DNA from: an uncultured Sulfitobacter sp.
GTDB lineage: Bacteria; Pseudomonadota; Alphaproteobacteria; Rhodobacterales; Rhodobacteraceae
Assembly: GCA_937928635.1 (NCBI GenBank)
Contig: CALFWM010000012.1
Span: 1-64,000, forward strand
Direction: 5' to 3'
Length of the DNA: 64,000 nt
Under the pieces are notes generated by a model. It saw nothing but the letters and a program-made list of their open reading frames with translations. It ran no database searches and was not told the DNA's origin. A program made the position numbers and the translations under genes. Shown in pieces: positions 15,481 through 23,822 of this stretch. Positions within the stretch are counted from its first letter, which is position 1. Each line of letters opens with the position of its first letter.

Positions 15481-16923
15481 ATGACGATCAATTTTAGCTG
15501 GGGTCCGCAGGCAGGTTTTGCCAGGACAGGGACTCTACAGAGCATTGTGGATATTCTGGATTTCTTGACGGGTGAAGACGACGATGCTGCGTTCGTATCA
15601 ATTTCTTCAACTTCATTCGTGTTTGAAGGGTTCTTGAATAATCAACGGGTAACAGTGAATATTCAGGGTACTGGTTTTACCGAAGATCCGGATGGCGGTC
15701 TTGGTGATACTGGGACAGTCACAGGCTTTGAGTTCTTTGCCGGAACCGGCACGAGTGCGGGGCAAAGGATCGCGCGTTTTGAGAGCGAAATCGATGTGAA
15801 TTTTATCAATACCTTAATCGAGGCAGATCTCGATGGGATTGACCCTGACGGTCTTGAAAACTTCTGGACTGGGATGGACTGGACCTACAACGGTATTCAG
15901 TTTGCGGACAATTTCCCTGCAACAATCAGGTCAGCCGACGGTTTTCTTCTGAACCTGCGTGGCAACGATCTGTTGAACCTTGGTGGTGGTAACGATTCCA
16001 TTTTCGCAGGTGACGGCGACGACACGGTGAATGGCGGCAACGGGTTTGACACCATTGAAGGTGGCCTGGGCAACGACATCATTGATGGCGGTGACCTGGC
16101 CGACCGGATCAACGGCAATGAGGGTAACGACAGTCTGGTTGGTGGCCTTGGCTTTGACGTGCTGTTTGGCGACGCGGGCAACGACACGCTGGACGGCGGT
16201 GCGACACCGGACCGCCTGTTTGGTGGTGACGGTGATGACCTGATTATGGGCGGGTCCAACTTTAGCCTCACGGTAGACGGGCTGTTTGGTGAGGCCGGGA
16301 ACGACACAATCTTTGGTCAGGCCGGGTTTGACCTGCTGAACGGCGGTGCGGGTGATGATTTGCTTGACGGCGGCAATCAGGCCGACAACCTGCTGGGCGG
16401 TGCGGGCAATGATACCATGTTCGGTGGTCAGGGTCTGGACCGCTTGTTTGGCGGCGATGGTGATGACCTTGGCCGCGGTGGCATCGGCACAGACGGCATG
16501 TTTGGTGAGTTTGGCAACGACACGCTGTTTGGCGAAGAAGGCAACGACCGCTTCTTTGGTGGTGCCGGGAATGACGTGATCTTTGGCGGGGCTGACGATG
16601 ACACGGTGTTCGCTGGTGCCGGGTTTGACACCATTGATGGGGGAGAGGGCAACGACATCTTGCAGGGCAACTTTAACGCAGACACTTTTGTGTTTGCGGA
16701 TGGCCATGGCAACGATACGATCTCTGACTTTACCATTGCCGGCACGCTTGAAGTGATCGACCTAAGTGCGATCACCGCGATCACCGACTTTGCTGATCTG
16801 GTTGCCAATCACATCGAAGAAGGGCCAAACGGCGCGACGCTGATTGACACGGGAAATGGCAATTCAATTCAGGTCAACGGTGTCCGGGAGGATACCCTGG
16901 ATATTCTGGACTTCATTTTCTAG
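15481..16923 (+). CDS. RTX-type calcium-binding secreted protein
   Basis: A 480-residue acidic protein. Residues 1-150 form an unassigned N-terminal domain; residues of about 155-400 are glycine/aspartate-rich nonapeptide repeats of the GGxGxDxUx type (for example GGGNDSIFAGDGDD, GGAGNDTMFGGQGLDRLFGG), which bind calcium as a parallel beta-roll; the tail (ADTFVFADGHGNDTISDFT to the end) matches the usual C-terminal peptidase-M10/RTX tail and terminates in ILDFIF, as type I secretion substrates do. No signal peptide is present. No ABC/HlyD/TolC export genes or lipase/protease domain lie nearby, so exporter and function are unknown. Confidence 0.88.
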   Translation: MTINFSWGPQAGFARTGTLQSIVDILDFLTGEDDDAAFVSISSTSFVFEGFLNNQRVTVNIQGTGFTEDPDGGLGDTGTVTGFEFFAGTGTSAGQRIARFESEIDVNFINTLIEADLDGIDPDGLENFWTGMDWTYNGIQFADNFPATIRSADGFLLNLRGNDLLNLGGGNDSIFAGDGDDTVNGGNGFDTIEGGLGNDIIDGGDLADRINGNEGNDSLVGGLGFDVLFGDAGNDTLDGGATPDRLFGGDGDDLIMGGSNFSLTVDGLFGEAGNDTIFGQAGFDLLNGGAGDDLLDGGNQADNLLGGAGNDTMFGGQGLDRLFGGDGDDLGRGGIGTDGMFGEFGNDTLFGEEGNDRFFGGAGNDVIFGGADDDTVFAGAGFDTIDGGEGNDILQGNFNADTFVFADGHGNDTISDFTIAGTLEVIDLSAITAITDFADLVANHIEEGPNGATLIDTGNGNSIQVNGVREDTLDILDFIF

Positions 16924-16951
16924 CACAGCCGGATCACACATCAGATCACGG

Positions 16952-16988
16952 GGGCCATCCATGCTTGGATGGCCCTTTGCCTTTTTGG
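16952..16988 (+). terminator. Rho-independent terminator after the RTX gene
   Basis: GGGCCATCCA (16952-16961), loop TGCT, TGGATGGCCC (16966-16975), followed by the T-rich TTTGCCTTTTT. The perfect 10-bp stem starts 29 nt after the RTX stop codon. Confidence 0.9.
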
Positions 16989-17057
16989 CAGACACGCTTT
17001 GCGTAATGTCCTGCGATGTCTATATACAGCCCAACCCCAAATCAGTGAGTCGTCCCA

Positions 17058-18239
17058 ATGTCCGCATCCGCTCCGATCACCCAAGACGTTCACACCATCC
17101 CGCGCAAATTGCCGGAAGGCCCGCAGAACCTGATTGGGATGACGCGCGAGCACATGCGCAACGCATTGATTGAAGTAGGGACACCCGAAAAGCAGGCCAA
17201 GATGCGGGTCGGGCAAATCTGGCAGTGGATTTATCAGTGGGGCGTGCGGGACTTTGACGCCATGACCAACCTGTCCAAAGCTTTCCGGGCTGATTTGGGC
17301 GCTAGATTTGTGATTGAGGTGCCCGAGGTTGTTTCCAAGCAAGTCAGCAAGGATGGCACCCGGAAATGGCTGGTGCGCATTGCAGGCGGGCACGAGGTTG
17401 AGGTTGTATACATCCCCGAAGAAGGGCGCGGTACATTGTGCGTTTCCTCACAGGTGGGCTGCACGCTGACCTGTTCGTTTTGTCACACGGGCACCCAAAA
17501 ATTGGTGCGCAATCTGACGGCGGCAGAGATCATCGGCCAGGTCATGATGGCGCGGGATGATCTGGAAGAATGGCCGGTGCCCGGTGCGCGTACCGGCCAA
17601 CCCCGCCTGTTGTCCAACATTGTGCTGATGGGCATGGGAGAGCCGCTCTATAATTTTGAGAACGTGCGCGATGCGATGAAAATCGCAATGGACGAGGAAG
17701 GGATTCAGCTGTCCCGCCGCCGCATCACGCTGTCCACCTCTGGTGTGGTGCCTGAGATTGAACGCACCGCAAACGAGATTGGGTGCCAGCTGGCTGTCAG
17801 TTTTCACGCCACCACCGATGAGGTGCGTGACACATTGGTGCCAATCAACAAACGCTGGAACATTGAGACATTGCTTGAGGCGCTCAAAGTCTATCCACGG
17901 GGGCGCAACTCCGAGCGGATCACGTTTGAATATGTGATGCTGGATGGTGTGAACGATTCTGACGAAGATGCCTATCGCCTGGTTGAATTGATCAAGGGCA
18001 TTCCGGCCAAGATCAACCTGATCCCCTTTAACGAATGGCCCGGTGCGCCTTACAAACGGTCATCCAATAACCGTATTCGCCGGTTTGGGGATATTGTGAA
18101 CAACGCAGGCTATTCAAGCCCGGTGCGCAAACCCCGCGGGGAGGACATTATGGCCGCTTGTGGCCAGTTGAAATCTGCCACGGAACGGGCGCGCAAATCG
18201 CGCAAACAGATCGCTGCGGAGGCCGGATTGTCAGGTTAG
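17058..18239 (+). CDS. rlmN: Dual-specificity 23S rRNA/tRNA adenine C2-methyltransferase RlmN
   Basis: A 393-residue radical SAM enzyme that methylates C2 of A2503 in 23S rRNA and A37 in some tRNAs. The iron-sulfur motif CxxxCxxC is visible in [20 protein letters not shown], the SAM-binding [12 protein letters not shown] and [14 protein letters not shown] segments follow, and the C-terminal [18 protein letters not shown] includes the conserved Cys that receives the methyl group; the N-terminal accessory domain includes [17 protein letters not shown]. All catalytic features are intact and length is typical. Confidence 0.96.
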   Translation: MSASAPITQDVHTIPRKLPEGPQNLIGMTREHMRNALIEVGTPEKQAKMRVGQIWQWIYQWGVRDFDAMTNLSKAFRADLGARFVIEVPEVVSKQVSKDGTRKWLVRIAGGHEVEVVYIPEEGRGTLCVSSQVGCTLTCSFCHTGTQKLVRNLTAAEIIGQVMMARDDLEEWPVPGARTGQPRLLSNIVLMGMGEPLYNFENVRDAMKIAMDEEGIQLSRRRITLSTSGVVPEIERTANEIGCQLAVSFHATTDEVRDTLVPINKRWNIETLLEALKVYPRGRNSERITFEYVMLDGVNDSDEDAYRLVELIKGIPAKINLIPFNEWPGAPYKRSSNNRIRRFGDIVNNAGYSSPVRKPRGEDIMAACGQLKSATERARKSRKQIAAEAGLSG

Positions 18240-18305
18240 GGCAATGATTTGTCAGAGCAGGACAGCGCAAGTGCGTGCCACCAATTTCCGATGGCGGGAT
18301 GAGCC

Positions 18306-18797
18306 ATGAGCCCGCCAATGTACCGCGTCGCTGATGATCTGCCCGGTTGCCTGTGGCTCATGCCGTGTCCGGCAAGTGCGCAGTTGTCCGCGCAAATCGC
18401 GGCCTATCGCGCCGCCGGGGTGACGCGTTTGGTCTCCATGCAACCCATTGAAGAGGCCACCGCCCTTGGGCTGAAAGAGCAAGAAGCGGCCTGTGCAGTC
18501 GCTGGCCTGACTTTCCACCGTCACCCAATTGCTGATTTTGGCTTACCGGACCTCACCGCGTTCACGGGCCTGACAGGGCAGATTGTTAAATGGCTGCATC
18601 AGGGCGAAGGCGTCAGCGTGCATTGCCGTGCGGGCATCGGGCGCTCGGGGATGGTGGTGTCAGGCGTGTTGATCACCATGGGTCAAACCGCGCAAGATGC
18701 GATGCGCAACGTGAGTGCGGTACGTGGTGCTTTGATTCCCGACACGGTTGAACAAGCCACATTCCTTGCCTCGTTTGAAGGTCACTTGCGGCGCTAA
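18306..18797 (+). CDS. Protein-tyrosine / dual-specificity phosphatase-like protein
   Basis: A 163-residue cysteine phosphatase. The P-loop HCRAGIGRSGM (Cys-x5-Arg, followed by Ser) is complete and a probable general-acid Asp lies in FHRHPIADFGLPDL upstream, as in dual-specificity phosphatases. The fold is otherwise minimal with no membrane or regulatory domain. It follows rlmN by 66 nt on the same strand. Substrate (protein, phosphoinositide or other) cannot be told. Confidence 0.85.
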   Translation: MSPPMYRVADDLPGCLWLMPCPASAQLSAQIAAYRAAGVTRLVSMQPIEEATALGLKEQEAACAVAGLTFHRHPIADFGLPDLTAFTGLTGQIVKWLHQGEGVSVHCRAGIGRSGMVVSGVLITMGQTAQDAMRNVSAVRGALIPDTVEQATFLASFEGHLRR

Positions 18798-18961
18798 ATT
18801 TGTGTAACGTCTTGTTTTTAAATTAAAAAGTATCGCCTTGACGTAAAGTCAAAATCATTGCCTCCGCATGATATGACCCCGTTCCTGCCGCATTCGCGCA
18901 GAAATCTTGCCCAGATCACCCGACAGAGTGCTCCCCAGATGAAGTTAACAGGAGACTGCCA

Positions 18962-19204
18962 ATGTCTGTCATGTACAACGAAGATCCGTTTGCCGCCTCA
19001 AAGGTGCTTGACCTGGTTCTGCGCGAGCGTGAAATGGCCCTTTCGACCCGTGAATGGAAGCACCGTCTGGCCGGGTATGGTTACGCGATCAAAGACACGG
19101 AGCATGGTCAGGTTGTTGAAACACTGCCCCATCACGTTGAAATTGCCGTATTGCCACAAGATCAAGACGCCGCCGCCCGACGCGGTACGGCATTGACGGA
19201 ATAG
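18962..19204 (+). CDS. Small conserved-looking protein of unknown function
   Basis: An 80-residue soluble, slightly acidic protein (DPFAASKVLDLVLREREMAL near the start, VVETLPHHVEIAVLPQD later). It has the composition of a real protein, an ATG preceded by AACAGGAGACTGCCA (a good ribosome binding site), and fills the space between the phosphatase and a convergent membrane protein. No family or motif was recognised; an inverted repeat TTGAC-N5-GTCAA lies upstream at 18838-18852. Confidence 0.7.
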   Translation: MSVMYNEDPFAASKVLDLVLREREMALSTREWKHRLAGYGYAIKDTEHGQVVETLPHHVEIAVLPQDQDAAARRGTALTE

Positions 19205-19251
19205 CCTGCCTAGGCTGCACCTTGCCTCATGATGTTTGGCGCGCGCGTAAA

Positions 19252-19266
19252 GTTGCGTGACGCAAC
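19252..19266. promoter_or_regulatory. 15-bp perfect palindrome between convergent genes
   Basis: GTTGCGT-G-ACGCAAC has 7-bp arms around one central base, in the gap between the convergent 80-residue protein gene and the membrane protein gene. It could be a terminator stem or a protein-binding site; with a one-base centre it is a poor RNA hairpin, which favours protein binding. Role unproven. Confidence 0.3.
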
Positions 19267-19312
19267 GACCTAATTAATCTGCGTTCGCCGTCCCGGAAGG
19301 CGGTATAGCCGA

Positions 19313-19939
19313 TCACGGTTGCTGTTTTGGCGGCCTTTTGCCAAACAGGTATCTGTACGAAAGACAGGCACCCAAAAAGACCAGTGAATAGCTCACAAGC
19401 TCGGTGCCTTCTTGGATAATTGTTTTCGCCAGTGCGAGGTCAGCCTGGTTCGGGATATTTTTCCAGAGTTTACCACTGCCAAACAGCCTGCTGAAAACGA
19501 TGAGCTGTAAAAGACCCACTGTCAGGATCCAGAACGAACTGTCCTGCGCATGCTGCTTTAGACCGGAGCGGAGTGTACTTCGATGTTTGAAAACCGCGAA
19601 CCCGCCCAGGATGGCAATGATCAAAACCGGCACCTTCCAGAAACCATGGTCAATGGGGTCAAGCAGCCCATCGTTTTCCCGAATGAACATGCAGATAAAC
19701 AGGGTTGAGACCAACAGCAGGTAGCCCCTTAAATCTGCGTGATGGCGTGCACCCAAGGCAAAGAAAACCGCACTTCCCAGGATCAAGAGTGCTTGGGAAA
19801 TTTCGACCAGAGAGCCCTCCCCCATGACGCTGCCCAGCGCCAGAATATCGACGTAGATAATGACAAGGGTGATGACAAACGCGGCAAAGATACCTGAAAA
19901 TTGCAAAACCATACGGGCGTAGGGCCGGTCAGAGAACAT
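19313..19939 (-). CDS. Multi-pass inner-membrane protein of unknown function
   Basis: A 208-residue protein with about six hydrophobic helices (for example FSGIFAAFVITLVIIYVD, ALLILGSAVFFALGA, VLIIAILGGFAVF). The frame is open 39 codons further upstream, but that stretch is Gly/Arg-rich and non-protein-like; ATG at 19939 with GGAG 8 nt before it is the better start. No family was recognised. It is preceded on the same strand by the LOG gene, with about 160 nt between. Confidence 0.7.
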   Translation of the reverse strand: MFSDRPYARMVLQFSGIFAAFVITLVIIYVDILALGSVMGEGSLVEISQALLILGSAVFFALGARHHADLRGYLLLVSTLFICMFIRENDGLLDPIDHGFWKVPVLIIAILGGFAVFKHRSTLRSGLKQHAQDSSFWILTVGLLQLIVFSRLFGSGKLWKNIPNQADLALAKTIIQEGTELVSYSLVFLGACLSYRYLFGKRPPKQQP

Positions 19940-20098
19940 AGACACTGCTCCAATAAATATTCTGATTTCTTTTAGGCTGAGCCGCCCGTATCCGCCAGAC
20001 CGTTTACCGCCCCTGCCACGCGCAGCCCCCAATCCGGAGCCATCCCGACCAAGCACAGTGATGCGCGGTGTTGAAATCGAAAACGCAATAGGCTGGCA

Positions 20099-20941
20099 TC
20101 ACCGCCCCGGGATTTCAGCGCGTGCGCCGGTTTCTTTCCAGTTTTCAATGGTTTCCATCGCCTCGTCTGCGGTTTCAACAAAACGGAACAGGTCCAGATC
20201 ATCTGCGGAAATTGTGCCTGCATCCGCCAGCGCTTCCCAATTGATGATTTTTTCCCAGAATGCCCGGCCAAACAACAGGAATGGCACCCGTTTCATCCGC
20301 CCGGTCTGTATCAGGGTCAGCGCCTCAAACAATTCATCCATGGTGCCAAACCCACCAGGAAATACGCAGATCGCCTTGGCCCGCATCAGGAAATGCATCT
20401 TGCGGATCGCAAAGTAGTGAAAGTTAAAACACAGCTCTGGTGTAACGTATTCATTGGGTGCCTGCTCAAATGGCAAGACGATGTTCAGCCCGATGGAATG
20501 TCCACCTGCATCAATGGCGCCCCGGTTGCCTGCCTCCATCACGCCCGGGCCACCGCCGGTCACAATCACGTCCTCTGTGCCGCCGCCCTTCATGGACTTC
20601 AGCGTCATCAGGCGGGCAAATTCGCGGGTTTCATCGTAGAATCGTGACAGATCTGCCAGTGTTTTGGTGCGGGCCTTGTCCTTGTTCGCAGGTTTGGGGA
20701 TACGCGCACCGCCAAACAGCACAATGGTTGAGATGATACCCGCCTCGTCCAGCAAAAGCTCCGGTTTCAGCAGTTCCAGCTGCAAACGCACCGGGCGCAA
20801 CTCATCACGGCACATGAAATCATCGTCGGTAAAGGCAAGGCGATAGGCCGGCGCACGGGTTTGCGCTGTGTCCGGCGTGGATTTGGCAGCCTCGCGGTCA
20901 GTATGTGCATCGCGCAAGGGCGTGCGGGCGTGATCGTCCAT
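20099..20941 (-). CDS. LOG-family nucleotide phosphoribohydrolase (TIGR00730)
   Basis: A 280-residue protein of the LOG (lonely guy)/YgdH-like family. It holds the diagnostic GGGPGVMEAGNRGAIDAG and PGGFGTMDELFEALTLIQTG motifs that bind the nucleotide and catalyse release of the base from a nucleoside 5'-monophosphate; it also has an N-terminal extension typical of longer bacterial members. The start at 20941 (MDDHARTP) is preceded by GGAG; the ATG at 20956 is an alternative and the longer frame to 21205 is not protein-like. It may produce cytokinin-type bases or act in nucleotide salvage. Confidence 0.88.
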   Translation of the reverse strand: MDDHARTPLRDAHTDREAAKSTPDTAQTRAPAYRLAFTDDDFMCRDELRPVRLQLELLKPELLLDEAGIISTIVLFGGARIPKPANKDKARTKTLADLSRFYDETREFARLMTLKSMKGGGTEDVIVTGGGPGVMEAGNRGAIDAGGHSIGLNIVLPFEQAPNEYVTPELCFNFHYFAIRKMHFLMRAKAICVFPGGFGTMDELFEALTLIQTGRMKRVPFLLFGRAFWEKIINWEALADAGTISADDLDLFRFVETADEAMETIENWKETGARAEIPGR

Positions 20942-21071
20942 GATGTTCTCCGACATGTTTGCACGCCAAGGTGACGTGGTTGCCGACAAGTTGCAATCAT
21001 TTGCGTCGCAGAGTTGACCCTGCCCTTGGCCAACGCGCAGAATGATCCGGCACGCACCACGGAGGGTTGGC

Positions 21072-21620
21072 ATGCTCCTAAATTCTGACATCTGCACTTT
21101 TGACTGGCCAGCGCCAGACTTTGATTTGGCCACGCCCGCCGGGACGCGCCACACCCGTGATGGTCTGATGGGCCCAAATGGCCTGCTTGTCGCTTTTATC
21201 TGCAATCATTGTCCCTATGTCGTGGCCGTCATTGACCGGCTGGCCGCAGATATGAAAACCTTGCAAGCGGACGGGATTGGCTGTGTCTGTATCATGTCCA
21301 ACAACTATCGCGATTATCCCGCAGATGCCCCGGACAAGATGACAGCCTTTGCTGATGCGCACGGCCTGACCGTGCCCTATCTGGTGGATGAGGGGCAATT
21401 GGTGGGCCGGGCCTATGGCGCGGTCTGTACGCCGGATTTCTTTGGGTTCAACGCGCAAGGCGGTTTGCAGTATCGTGGGCGGCTTGATGATATGGGCATG
21501 CGCGGCGATCCGGCAGGGCGTAGGCCCGAATTACTGGAGGCCATGCAACAAGTGGCGGCAACCGGTAAGGGACCTGCGGCGCAGACCCCCTCCATGGGTT
21601 GTTCGATCAAGTGGTCCTGA
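21072..21620 (+). CDS. Thioredoxin-fold redoxin (AhpC/TSA-like)
   Basis: A 182-residue peroxiredoxin/redoxin-like protein. DFDLATPAGTRHTRDGLMG begins a thioredoxin fold; the motif VAFICNHCPYVVAVIDRL carries the CxxC pair, and the CTPDFFGFNAQGG segment holds the cis-Pro region. Members of this group (the PRX-like 1 subfamily) are common in roseobacters. Start at ATG 21072 is backed by GGAGGG 5 nt upstream. It is divergent from the LOG gene and 60 nt upstream of dapD. Confidence 0.85.
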   Translation: MLLNSDICTFDWPAPDFDLATPAGTRHTRDGLMGPNGLLVAFICNHCPYVVAVIDRLAADMKTLQADGIGCVCIMSNNYRDYPADAPDKMTAFADAHGLTVPYLVDEGQLVGRAYGAVCTPDFFGFNAQGGLQYRGRLDDMGMRGDPAGRRPELLEAMQQVAATGKGPAAQTPSMGCSIKWS

Positions 21621-21680
21621 GCGATTGCGCGGACCTGCGGGGGCAGGTATAGCGCAGTGATCAGATGAGGAGCTCACGCA

Positions 21681-22508
21681 ATGTCTAACGCCCAACTTGA
21701 AACTGCCATCGAAGCCGCTTGGGAAGATCGCGCCGCCATTAGCCCCAGCACAACCGGCGAAACACGCGATGCCATCGAAGACACGTTGAACGCGCTGGAT
21801 TCCGGCAGTCTGCGGGTGGCTGAAAAACAGGCAAGCGGCGACTGGCACGTCAATCAATGGGCCAAAAAGGCCGTGCTGCTGGGCTTTCGCATCAAAGACA
21901 TGGAGCAGCATGACGGCGGCCCACAGGCCGGTGGCTGGTGGGACAAGGTTGACAGCAAATTCAAGGGCTGGGGCGACAACCAATGGCAGGCGGCGGGTTT
22001 CCGTGCGGTGCCCAACTGCGTTGTGCGCAAGTCCGCCTATATCGCGCCCGGTGTGGTGCTGATGCCGTCGTTTGTGAACCTTGGTGCCTATGTGGATGAG
22101 GGCACCATGGTTGACACCTGGGCAACGGTCGGAAGCTGCGCGCAGATTGGCAAGAACGTGCACCTGTCCGGCGGCGTTGGCATTGGGGGCGTGCTGGAAC
22201 CCATGCAGGCAGGCCCGACAATTATTGAGGATAACTGCTTTATCGGCGCGCGCTCCGAAGTGGTTGAGGGCTGCATTGTGCGCGAAGGGTCCGTGCTGGG
22301 CATGGGCGTCTTTATTGGCCAATCCACCAAGATCGTGGACCGCGAAAGCGGTGAAGTGATGTATGGCGAAGTGCCCAGTGGGTCGGTTGTGGTGGCAGGC
22401 TCGATGCCGTCCAAAAACGGTATTAACCTCTACTGCGCGGTCATCGTGAAACGGGTGGATGAGCGGACACGTTCCAAAACCTCGATCAACGAGCTGCTGC
22501 GCGATTAG
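21681..22508 (+). CDS. dapD: 2,3,4,5-tetrahydropyridine-2,6-dicarboxylate N-succinyltransferase
   Basis: A 275-residue enzyme of the succinylase branch of diaminopimelate/lysine synthesis. It shows the left-handed beta-helix hexapeptide repeats ([60 protein letters not shown]) and the conserved N-terminal helical domain. Length is exactly the usual 274-276. GAGGAG precedes the ATG. dapE, the next enzyme of the route but one, lies about 2.8 kb downstream, so the two are not in one operon here. Confidence 0.96.
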   Translation: MSNAQLETAIEAAWEDRAAISPSTTGETRDAIEDTLNALDSGSLRVAEKQASGDWHVNQWAKKAVLLGFRIKDMEQHDGGPQAGGWWDKVDSKFKGWGDNQWQAAGFRAVPNCVVRKSAYIAPGVVLMPSFVNLGAYVDEGTMVDTWATVGSCAQIGKNVHLSGGVGIGGVLEPMQAGPTIIEDNCFIGARSEVVEGCIVREGSVLGMGVFIGQSTKIVDRESGEVMYGEVPSGSVVVAGSMPSKNGINLYCAVIVKRVDERTRSKTSINELLRD

Positions 22509-22549
22509 GCCACGCGAGGGTCGCGCTATAGCTTCAAGGTAAACCCGGC

Positions 22550-22885
22550 ATGTCAGAACCAAAGAAAAAGAAAGTCTCGCGCCAACAGGTCTATACCCTT
22601 GTGGTTCAGGTGGGGCGCAAAGACGGTGATGGTCTGCCCAAAAAGGCAACCGGTGCCGCCCTGATGTGCTTTGCCTCTGGTGTGGATGAGGCGGAGGCGG
22701 TGCGTGAAACCGTGGCGATCCTGAAACAGGCCGACACTGCCCCGCTTGATGTGACAGGGTATGGCACATTGGCGGAGCGTGAGGCCGAAGGGCATGAAAT
22801 TGACGCCGAGGAGCGTGCGTTGATGGCGCGGGCATTGGATGAAAATTCAGTGATCGTCGCCCAGATGACGCCCTTCTTTGACTAA
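22550..22885 (+). CDS. Conserved-type hypothetical protein
   Basis: A 111-residue acidic protein starting with a Lys-rich patch (MSEPKKKKVSRQQ) followed by an alpha/beta sequence (YTLVVQVGRKDGDG, FASGVDEAEAVRETVAILKQ, ENSVIVAQMTPFFD). It reads like a small ferredoxin-like domain. No family was recognised. It sits between dapD and an ACT-domain gene on the same strand with short gaps, so it may belong to the same transcript. Confidence 0.72.
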   Translation: MSEPKKKKVSRQQVYTLVVQVGRKDGDGLPKKATGAALMCFASGVDEAEAVRETVAILKQADTAPLDVTGYGTLAEREAEGHEIDAEERALMARALDENSVIVAQMTPFFD

Positions 22886-22923
22886 AGCCAGATGTAGCCC
22901 AGACCAACCAAAAGGAACATGTC

Positions 22924-23319
22924 ATGAGTGGAGAAATGGATCTGGCAACATTGCTGCGCAGCATGTCTGCGACGCTGGTGGACGAGGTCTATGTTTTTGC
23001 CACTGTGCCACCGGGTGATGTGCCTGCCGGGCTCACGCCCCGCATGATGTTTCATGAGGCTGAGGGCGTGACCCTGATCCTGACCCGTGACGCCGCAATG
23101 GCGCATGACGTTCCATTTGAATTTCCCTGCCGCATGATCACATTAAACGTGCATTCTGCTTTGGAAGCGGTCGGTTTCATTGCTCACATCGCAACGGAGC
23201 TGGCCGCAGCTGGCATGGGGGTGAACCCGGTTGCAGGGTTCTACCACGATCATCTGTTCGTTCCCGAAGGACGCGAGGCGGAGGCGCTTGCCGTGCTAGA
23301 CCGGATTGCCGCAGGTTAG
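22924..23319 (+). CDS. ACT domain-containing protein
   Basis: A 131-residue protein with one ACT-type (ACT_7-like) ligand-binding fold: VYVFATVPPGDVPAGLTPRM at the start, MITLNVHSALEAVGFIAHIA, and the terminal GFYHDHLFVPEGREAEAL. Such stand-alone ACT proteins are thought to bind amino acids or similar small ligands; position near dap genes is consistent but not proof. Its last 4 nt overlap the convergent HNH gene. Start ATG at 22924 follows AAAGGAACATGTC. Confidence 0.75.
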   Translation: MSGEMDLATLLRSMSATLVDEVYVFATVPPGDVPAGLTPRMMFHEAEGVTLILTRDAAMAHDVPFEFPCRMITLNVHSALEAVGFIAHIATELAAAGMGVNPVAGFYHDHLFVPEGREAEALAVLDRIAAG

Positions 23320-23732
23320 GGCCATTGCGTGTTGGGTGCCCGTTCGTGCATGTCGGCATAGTTCAGGTCCAAATCGCGGCGTGACCGGGCCAAACCCACA
23401 CCGGGCGGGGGCCAGTTGGCGGACCCTTTGGTCTGATTGCAGCCACGCGTGCCTGCCTCATAACTTTTGCACAACACAATTGCGTTCTGCCAAATGTTGG
23501 AGGGCCTGCCCGTGCCCTGCATCTGTTTGTCCGGCACCAGATGGTCAATGTCGAAGTACTTTTTGTCCGTATGACAAAATTTGCAGTTTTCGCAGTAGTA
23601 CATCAAACCTTGTTCGCGGTCTTTTTGATAACGTTCATCAATGCGCACGCCGCTGACGCCGCCCATCAGGGTTGCGGCATTCCACTTAAAAACCTCATCG
23701 CGCAGGATCTTGGAAAAGTTCTGTCGGGACAT
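23316..23732 (-). CDS. HNH endonuclease domain protein
   Basis: A 138-residue protein with a Cys-rich HNH-type metal site: CENCKFCHTDKKYFDIDHLV, where the DH is the catalytic core, then NAIVLCKSYEAGTRGCNQTK. Start at 23732 (MSRQNFSKIL) has AAGGGGAATGCC upstream; the longer frame from 23777 is not needed. Convergent with the ACT gene, overlapping by 4 nt. It may be a nicking or homing-type nuclease or a restriction-like enzyme. No partner gene suggests a defence system. Confidence 0.8.
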   Translation of the reverse strand: MSRQNFSKILRDEVFKWNAATLMGGVSGVRIDERYQKDREQGLMYYCENCKFCHTDKKYFDIDHLVPDKQMQGTGRPSNIWQNAIVLCKSYEAGTRGCNQTKGSANWPPPGVGLARSRRDLDLNYADMHERAPNTQWP

Positions 23733-23822
23733 GGCATTCCCCTTTGGTGATATAAAAACAATCGGTTTCAATCCCACCAGCTTAGCACGAAACCATCAGG
23801 AGTGCAGCCCTCAAGAGCGTAC

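Noticed and set aside
15931..16707. A 258-codon minus-strand frame
   Set aside because: It is antisense to the RTX repeats; its regular Val/Thr/Ala pattern mirrors the repeated codons of the sense gene.
19940..20056. N-terminal extension of the membrane protein gene
   Set aside because: Gly/Arg-rich and without family features; the ATG at 19939 with GGAG is a far better start.
21531..22964. A 477-codon open frame on the minus strand
   Set aside because: It runs antisense to dapD, the hypothetical gene and parts of the redoxin and ACT genes, and has a His/Arg/Pro-rich composition typical of shadow frames in GC-rich DNA. The plus-strand genes are clear family members.
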